A stretch of DNA of 14,505 bases, taken from contig NW_003156233.1 of assembly GCF_000003605.2 (NCBI RefSeq), positions 2,494 to 16,998 of the forward strand. The letters are read 5' to 3'. The notes beneath the pieces are model-generated. The model was given only the letters and a program-made list of their open reading frames with translations, searched no databases and was not told where the DNA came from. Both the position numbers and the translations under genes were made by a program. Position 1 is the stretch's first letter. Each line of letters opens with the position of its first letter. Source of the DNA: Saccoglossus kowalevskii. Lineage: Eukaryota > Hemichordata > Enteropneusta > Harrimaniidae. This document shows, piece by piece, positions 9,041-14,505 of the stretch.

Positions 9041-9896
9041 TATCTTTACAGAAATCTAACCAGTAGTGATTGTAGTATGATTAGAGTAATATTTCTTTGA
9101 TATAAACACACAATAGAAGGACAATAATTGGATTTAAGGGCAGAGAGATGAAGGTTACTCAAAGCTGAAGTGTGTAATTACTACATAAACAAAACACTAC
9201 ATTTATGCATAGACCTTAGAAAACTAAGGTCTATGATTTATGTAGTGTTACTGTACACACAGGGTCTCTTTAACTTGCTATGTCAAAAAATGGAGCTAAA
9301 AAGAGACATATTTTCAGCTCCATGTTCAAAGTTTAACCGGGATGTAAAATTAGTGAAGCCCATACTGCCGAATAGTTCTGAAGAGTACTCGCTGCATTGG
9401 GCTTCGCCGGTGTCAAAACACTACACAAAAATTCTACACTATTACTTTTTTATAACAATGTTGTGAATAGATAAGACAGCAATCAGATTAGTGCAGATCA
9501 CAATAGTCATAAATACTATAATCCTTTCATTAATTGGACCATGAACAAATTGATTGCATTATTATAGTGGATTCAGATGTGTATTTTCGTTTTTGGAGGC
9601 CATTTCACAGAAAAAGTGTGAATTGATTGCATTTGAATGTTGACATTTTCTGTACCGGTACTGGTAGTTGAATATTGCTAGAGCTAAGTACCAAATTAAT
9701 GGAGAACATCCTGTCAGGCTGGGAGTAATATTGATGATAGTCTTGTCTTCGACTCTGGCATCATATGACCAATATTCCTTCAGCAGGCAACAAATTGCGA
9801 TATTGCCTTCGAAAATCATTCCTTATGAATTTCAATTGAACTGAGTCTGATATGATATGATATATTTCTTCAAATACATTTTTTTTTCTATTTCAG
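9041..9896 (+). other. Possible 5'-UTR intron of LRR1
   Basis: ATTGCAG|GTATCT at 9034-9046 is a plausible donor. A strong polypyrimidine tract with TATTTCAG ends at 9896, 64 bases before the LRR1 start codon. Together they suggest an untranslated first exon spliced to the coding exon. If unspliced, the stretch is simply 5' flank. It contains the hairpin cluster at 9189-9426. Confidence 0.4.
9189..9426. repeat. Cluster of inverted and direct repeats, likely a decayed foldback or mobile element
   Basis: Arms 9193-9219 and 9224-9249 form a long hairpin: AACACTACAT and CATAGACCTTAG are complemented exactly, with only the middle mismatched. TGGAGCT (9291-9297) pairs with AGCTCCA (9316-9322). GAAGCCCA (9355-9362) pairs with TGGGCTTC (9398-9405). 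CAAAACACTACA occurs in direct orientation at about 9190 and 9415 and inverted in the first hairpin. Three stem-loops plus a shared flanking motif in 240 bases suggest one structured repeat. No coding capacity is visible. Confidence 0.6.
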
Positions 9897-9960
9897 CAGG
9901 TTCATCTGTTAGTTAAATTAACATTGAATAGAAATTAACAATATTGCAAGATATTTCATC

Positions 9961-12900
9961 ATGCGACTAACTTGTGATATTGATATAGCCAGTCGGCTTT
10001 TACCAACTCAAGGCATGGTTGGCAAATCAAAAGGAGTGCGAGCGTCCTTGTCCATCGGTAAAAGAACTGGAACTGATTCCAAAGAAGCTGCAATATATCT
10101 GTTAGTTTGCACAGCTAAAGAAAAAACTGGAATAAAGTATCGAGTGAGTGTAAATATTCACTTTATATTTTCATTGCTAATCATCAATCATAATCATCTG
10201 GAAATCATCAAAAGACTTTATTTTTTGTTGTTCTTTTTTTACAGCTGAAAGAAAATATTGAGCAATTTTTCGCAAAGTTTATTGGAGAAGGCAAAGCAAC
10301 TGTACGTTTGAAAGAACCACAACTAGATATTCGATTAAGTAAGGTCAGTGTTATTAATGGATAACCTAATGTGGAGAGTGGCTAATTTCCATGTTTAATT
10401 TTAATTTTTGATTTATTGTCAGGGCAGAATGATACCATTCATATATCATTCCTGTCTCTAATCATCAATGAATGTACTTTTTGATTAAACATGTCAAGTT
10501 TATTTGATTTTTTCTAGGCTAATCCTGTGGATTTAAAGAATTTCTTGGGAGCTTTGAGACTTGCGAGTCGTAATGCAGATATTGAGAAACTTCAGCTAAC
10601 TCCTCTCACACGAGCCACATCTTCTCAAGTAGAGAAACCTCAGACAAGAATGACAGTATTGAAACGCAAAGATTATCCTCTGACAAAGTCATTCCCACGA
10701 TCGCTTGAAGCATTGAAAGTATCCAACTGCTCCCTGACTAGAATTGATTTCCGAATACTAGATCTCAAGAAATTGAAGGTACTGGACTTGAGTGAAAACC
10801 ACATTCGTTCTCTACCCACCTCGATGGAACATCTTGTTTCCCTTTCTGAGTTGAACTTGTCCCACAACCAGTTGAGTGTATTCCCTCCAGAGTTGTGTAA
10901 AGAACCTCTGAAATCAACATTACACCTCTTAGACTTGAGTCATAACAAGTTCAAAGTAATACCACCACACATAACTGCATTGACAAAATTAGTGCACTTC
11001 AAACTTGAAAGAAATGAAATAATGCGATTGCCACAGGCGATAGGTAGGCTTCAACAGCTAAGATTTTTCTCAGCTGGACACAATCAAATTAAGACTCTTC
11101 CAGCTGGATTTATAAGACTGAGACTGGATTCGCTGGATTTATTTGGAAATCCATTCCTTGATGATGGACCATCTACAGCAACATCAAGACTTAAATTTCC
11201 AACATTGTTAGAAATAGCTGCAAGAATGGTCAGGAAACTTGGGTATGTAGTGTGTGATATCTCCACAAATATTTAGATATGTCGTAACTCATTTCATTGT
11301 CTCCACGCCTGTCCTACAATAGCTTGTGATATTTTAACATGATAATCATTGATTTGACAAAAAAAAAATATCAAGTTATTGATTTCATTGTTTCTATATC
11401 TCAAATGCTAATTTAGTATGACTGTGTTCTGTGATATGCTGCAGATACATTATAGACAGATCATCTTTTCTAGCAGTGATGAAATCATTGAATATCAATA
11501 CTGTACTGTACAACTTAACATTGGTTGTTGCTAGAAATGTTCATACATTAATATCATACCCCATTGAATTGTTAACTGAATTTTTGACTCATGCCAAGTT
11601 AAATACATTGTACCTGGGTATCAATGATGGAATGTTTTATGTGTATTGCACTTGTTTCTTCCCACTCTTTCAGATTGTCATATGATGAGAATGAAATCCC
11701 AAAACCTTTATGTGATTACTTGGATTCAATGAAGAAATGTCTGTGTGGAAGTCCATGTTTTGAGGTATGTATCATGTAGGAAACACACTAAAATTAGTGT
11801 TATTTGTGTATTTGCATTGCTGTGATTTGTGAATATTTTTGAGACCTCTTTTTTTTAAAATTGGCTATTCAGATTGGTTTGTTAATTATGTAATTTGGAT
11901 TTTGAAGTTTGATACAATATGTTTTTGTCTCCTGTGTACAACGCACACAATGGGAATCTTTGCAGTTACCCTGTATGTACAATGTATGTATATCTGTTCC
12001 ACTATTATCTCAAGAACTTCTCAAACTTGGTACATAGTCGCTGTGGGAAAATGCATTAGTTTGGGGAAAAAATCTTTGCATACTAATTTATATTTTTTTG
12101 GCTATTCCATCGTTACAAATTTAAATGAAACTAGGTAAATAGATGCTCTAGGACAATGTACAGACCTCAGTTTTAGGTTGAAATCTAAGCATAATAATTT
12201 CTTAATCTGAAAAAACAATTATTGCATTTCATTAAGACTAAAGACCTGATAGTTTGAATTGAAATAACATTGCATAATCATCACATTAGTGAAATTTGGT
12301 TCATAGATGCTCTGGGATATTCCACAGACATGATTAATTTAATGTTGAAAAACATACTTATTGATTATCTAATTATTATTAGCCAACTTCTGATATCTCA
12401 AAAAATCAGACTTAGATTAACCTTGTGGTAGAGGTGCCCTGGAATAAATTAGTTAATAATAAAATAATTGCCAAACTTCTTGTTTGAAAGGCTAATCCTA
12501 AATTTTGAATATGCCTCCAGTACTCTCTTCACAGTTCTTTCTAAGCTTTCTTTGATTTTATTTAGCCAAATGTTTTTCATTAGTCAAAAATGATGTTTTA
12601 TTAAGCTAAAATGCATTAAACAAAAAGAGTGGTGGCTCATTTAAACACCACCATACTGACTTAATGCCCTCAAAAATTAGTGCCTCATTAATCAATTAGA
12701 ATTTGGAGAGATCTGGATACTATGGAAAAATGATTTTTTGGAAGGTTTCTTCAATTGATTCTTCACCACTGCCCGATCTTTGTAAGGATAAGCACTTTCA
12801 CTGTATATTTCATTTGTTTCAGTCCTGTGTTCATTTCTTGGCCAGAGTCAACTTACACCGATTAGCCCATACAGTGACATCGCTGGATCATACAGGCCGT

Positions 12901-12984
12901 ACAAATGCACCACTAGAAGCATATCTATGTTCACAGAGATGCCATAATAGATACCAAAATAATCCAAATGCAATTTGGCGCTGA
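9961..12984 (+). CDS. LRR1: Leucine-rich repeat protein 1 (LRR1/PPIL5), CUL2 substrate receptor, complete, five exons
   Basis: LRR1 is the nuclear substrate receptor of CUL2-RING ubiquitin ligase; in animals CRL2-LRR1 ubiquitylates MCM7 to unload the CMG helicase at replication termination. Exons are 9961-10143, 10245-10343, 10518-11242, 11674-11764 and 12823-12984, giving 1260 nt and 419 residues (human 414), with GT-AG introns in compatible phases. An N-terminal PH-like region (about 1-120) holds MRLTCDIDI, GVRASLSI and EGKATVRLKEP. Leucine-rich repeats span about 157-307 (LKVLDLSENHIRSLP, LSELNLSHNQLSVFP, LHLLDLSHNKFKVIP and others), all in exon 3. TLLEIAARMV (323-332) fits the Elongin BC-box and IPKPLCDYL (344-352) fits the Cul2-box. 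A C-terminal Cys module has CLCGSPC (358-364) and CSQRC (402-406), likely metal-binding. The start has A at -3 and aligns with the family N-terminus. Confidence 0.97.
11243..11673 (+). other. LRR1 intron 3
   Basis: The intron runs from GTATGT to CTTTCAG and splits a Gly codon that lies between the BC-box and the Cul2-box. It holds an A tract near 11360. The open frame at 11431-11685 that runs across the acceptor is not needed by the gene model and has no family match that I can see. Confidence 0.85.
11765..12822 (+). other. LRR1 intron 4 containing degenerate dispersed repeats
   Basis: The intron runs from GTATGT to TTTGTTTCAG and separates the two Cys pairs of the C-terminal module. It carries the four degraded repeat copies listed separately and AT-rich sequence. 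A GGTGG...CCACC hairpin lies near 12632-12653 (GTGGTG/CACCAC). Confidence 0.85.
12010..12450 (+). repeat. Four degenerate copies of a short repeat in LRR1 intron 4
   Basis: The core reads roughly AAACTTGGTACATAGATGCT followed by CTGGGA. Copies begin near 12023 (AAACTTGGTACATAGTCGCT), 12128 (AAACTAGGTAAATAGATGCT), 12292 (AAATTTGGTTCATAGATGCT) and 12418 (weaker, GGTAGAGGTGCCCTGGAATA). Spacing is irregular, about 105, 164 and 127 bases. All copies have the same orientation. This looks like an old tandem or mobile repeat eroded by substitutions and indels. Confidence 0.6.
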
Positions 12985-13062
12985 TATTGGCTCAATATTG
13001 CCCATAAATTGTAAATCTACTTTTTAACCAAGATAAAAATGTGTTTATATTAAAATAATTAT

Positions 13063-13068
13063 AATAAA
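13063..13068 (+). terminator. LRR1 polyadenylation signal (AATAAA)
   Basis: AATAAA lies 79 bases after the LRR1 stop, followed about 15-40 bases later by a TG/T-rich stretch (TTATGTGTGCATTTTTGTG), a typical downstream element. Confidence 0.7.
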
Positions 13069-13113
13069 AAATAACATAGCAAAGATTTATGTGTGCATTT
13101 TTGTGTAACTTGG

Positions 13114-13134
13114 CTGATGTAAGGCTTACATCAG
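13114..13134. repeat. Perfect 10-bp inverted repeat just past the LRR1 polyadenylation signal
   Basis: CTGATGTAAG and CTTACATCAG flank a single G. The flanks extend the pairing partly (AACTTGG and TTGTCAGTT). It lies about 50 bases after the AATAAA and could form a hairpin or simply be a small palindrome. Confidence 0.6.
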
Positions 13135-13611
13135 TTGTCAGTTGCTTCCAGCATTAACTTTTTATACAAGACAATATAGGTAGATTTGGTGGTTCTCTTT
13201 CAATCACCAAGACAATTATGTTGTAGCACATAAATGAAAGTAAATCTGTGTCATGAGCCAATCCAAGCCATTTTGTTTCACACTTGGCCAATACAGACTT
13301 GCACATGTTGTTTTCCAGTCCAAATGATAAAACAATGTCAATCACAATATTGGTAAGTCGACTCAAAGAGTTCCACCCTATATTATAATGCATTAGTCAC
13401 CATTTAAAAACTGGTTGCATTCACTTAATTTGTAATAATAATTCAAAGGATTGGTTATTCATTCTGCTATAATATTTAAACAGCTTGAAATAACGTGTGG
13501 CATTCCTCACGGAAAAGACTGTTCAAATTATTTGAATTACTTGACCAAAAATCACACTGGGTAATACAGCACACAAAAGAAGAGCAAGTTGGTATAGAGG
13601 GTGCTATGCTA

Positions 13612-14169
13612 ATCACCTGCTAGACTGGCAAAGTTATATAATTGTCAATTTAGCCTTTTTAACGTGATTGCAAAAACCAGCGTGACTGTGAAAGAAATCC
13701 TGACTGGACGAATCTGCAGGTGATCCCCTGCGTTGGAGTAAAAACCAGAGCGGAATCACTCTGGTCATTATGCTAATTAAAACATGTTAACTAGCATTGA
13801 CAATGAATCAAAGTGCAGCTGTATACGTCATCTCTTATCTATGTTAATGTATGTGACCTTTCACTTCTGAGGTCCTGGCGATTTTGAAAGACTATTTATA
13901 TACATTGGATGTTTAAATAGACTTATTTTCAGTAAACATGGATGAAAGTATCACCGTTGCACTTAAAAAAGTTAAAGTATCCATTTCTGCGATCGAATCG
14001 ACCTTTTAACACACCCACTCATGAATAATCAATGACATCATGAATAATTAATATCAGTCAAATGCCAGGTTAGTTTTCGTGATCACACTAAAAGGATTAA
14101 AACAACAATTAATCATTTCTTTTTGTAAATCAAAAAAGAAGTCGCGACTTTGCCAGTCTAATCACCTGC
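13612..14169. mobile_element. 540-bp non-autonomous DNA transposon with 9-bp target-site duplication
   Basis: The direct repeat ATCACCTGC (13612-13620 and 14161-14169) flanks an element at 13621-14160 whose ends are perfect 14-bp inverted repeats: TAGACTGGCAAAGT on the left and ACTTTGCCAGTCTA on the right. Subterminal sequences also pair as inverted repeats: 13648-13678 against the reverse complement of 14071-14101 matches at 22 of 31 positions, and all nine differences are transitions. Internal hairpins occur at 13716-13731 (GCAGG/CCTGC) and 13746-13765 (CCAGAG/CTCTGG), plus a short direct repeat TCATGAATAAT (14019, 14038). There is no transposase frame. A duplication of 8-9 bp suggests a Mutator-like or hAT-type mobiliser. 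Confidence 0.85.
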
Positions 14170-14505
14170 CAATGTTCTCAACTGTATTATACCTGAGACT
14201 AACAATATTGAACCATTTCTTCATAGCTTAATTTTAAAAAACCTAGTTGAACTCTGGTGACCTTGCCTATTGTTATATAATATTATTCCCTTTATCATAG
14301 TTTGCATTGTCATAATTAATTTTGAATACAAACAGTGGGGAATCAGTCTACCGAATGTCCTTGTGGATGTAAATATCTTACAAAAACAATGGTGCCTAAT
14401 TTGTTTAATTATTTTAAGGGACATAATTTCCAGCTTTATTCAAAGGAATTCAGATATTTTAGTATAAAAACGAATGCCTCATCTCAGAAAAAAAGTGCTG
14501 CATTT
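14170..14505. other. Non-coding right end of the window
   Basis: I see no gene, repeat boundary or RNA. Short open frames on both strands overlap each other and lack conserved features. One CAATATTG lies at 14203-14210. Confidence 0.5.

Larger units (their letters stand above)
12985..13611. other. LRR1 3' UTR and spacer up to the transposon
   Basis: After the polyadenylation signal no gene can be supported. A 79-codon open frame on the minus strand (13393-13154) is the only protein-like stretch; it has no family match that I recognise and no clear splice context. Two CAATATTG octamers occur (12993, 13345). Confidence 0.5.

Noticed and set aside
9170-9466. 98-codon frame over the hairpin cluster
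   Set aside because: It runs through inverted repeats and shows no conserved motif; the repeat structure explains the sequence better.
11839-12138. 99-codon plus-strand frame in LRR1 intron 4
   Set aside because: It is intronic, hydrophobic by composition, contains repeat copies and has no recognisable family.
13621-14160. Autonomous transposon with a transposase gene
   Set aside because: At 540 bp and with stops in all frames it cannot encode a transposase; only the ends are element-like.
1-14505. CRISPR array, bacterial operon or phage-like system
   Set aside because: The genes are intron-split animal genes and no regularly spaced repeats are present.

Overview
This window is nuclear DNA from an animal, most likely a marine invertebrate. 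It is AT-rich, three protein genes are split by spliceosomal introns, the encoded proteins resemble their vertebrate counterparts closely, and short terminal-inverted-repeat (TIR) elements are scattered through introns and spacers. The sequence does not fix the phylum.

Layout. (1) 1-1060 is non-coding and is probably an intron of FCF1, or its upstream region. (2) 1061-3077 (+) holds the last four coding exons of FCF1/UTP24, a PIN-domain nuclease of the small-subunit processome; roughly the first 24 residues lie outside the window. (3) 3078-4043 is the spacer between two convergent genes. (4) 4044-8591 (-) is a complete six-exon TBCB, tubulin-folding cofactor B (249 aa), with one GC-AG intron and two small transposable elements in its 1.3-kb fourth intron. 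(5) 8592-9960 separates two head-to-head genes. It holds CCAAT, NRF1-like and YY1-like motifs, a possible untranslated first exon for the right-hand gene, and a cluster of hairpins. (6) 9961-12984 (+) is a complete five-exon LRR1 (PPIL5) of 419 aa, a leucine-rich-repeat substrate receptor for CUL2 ubiquitin ligase, with recognisable BC-box and Cul2-box motifs. (7) 12985-14505 is non-coding and contains a sharply bounded 540-bp DNA transposon flanked by 9-bp direct repeats.

The three genes are housekeeping genes (ribosome assembly, tubulin folding, replication-termination ubiquitylation) and do not form one pathway. I found no sign of a new multi-gene system. The less routine content is the mobile DNA (three TIR families plus degenerate repeats in an LRR1 intron), the candidate bidirectional promoter, the GC-AG intron, and two palindromic octamers, TACCGGTA and CAATATTG, that recur more often than base composition would suggest.
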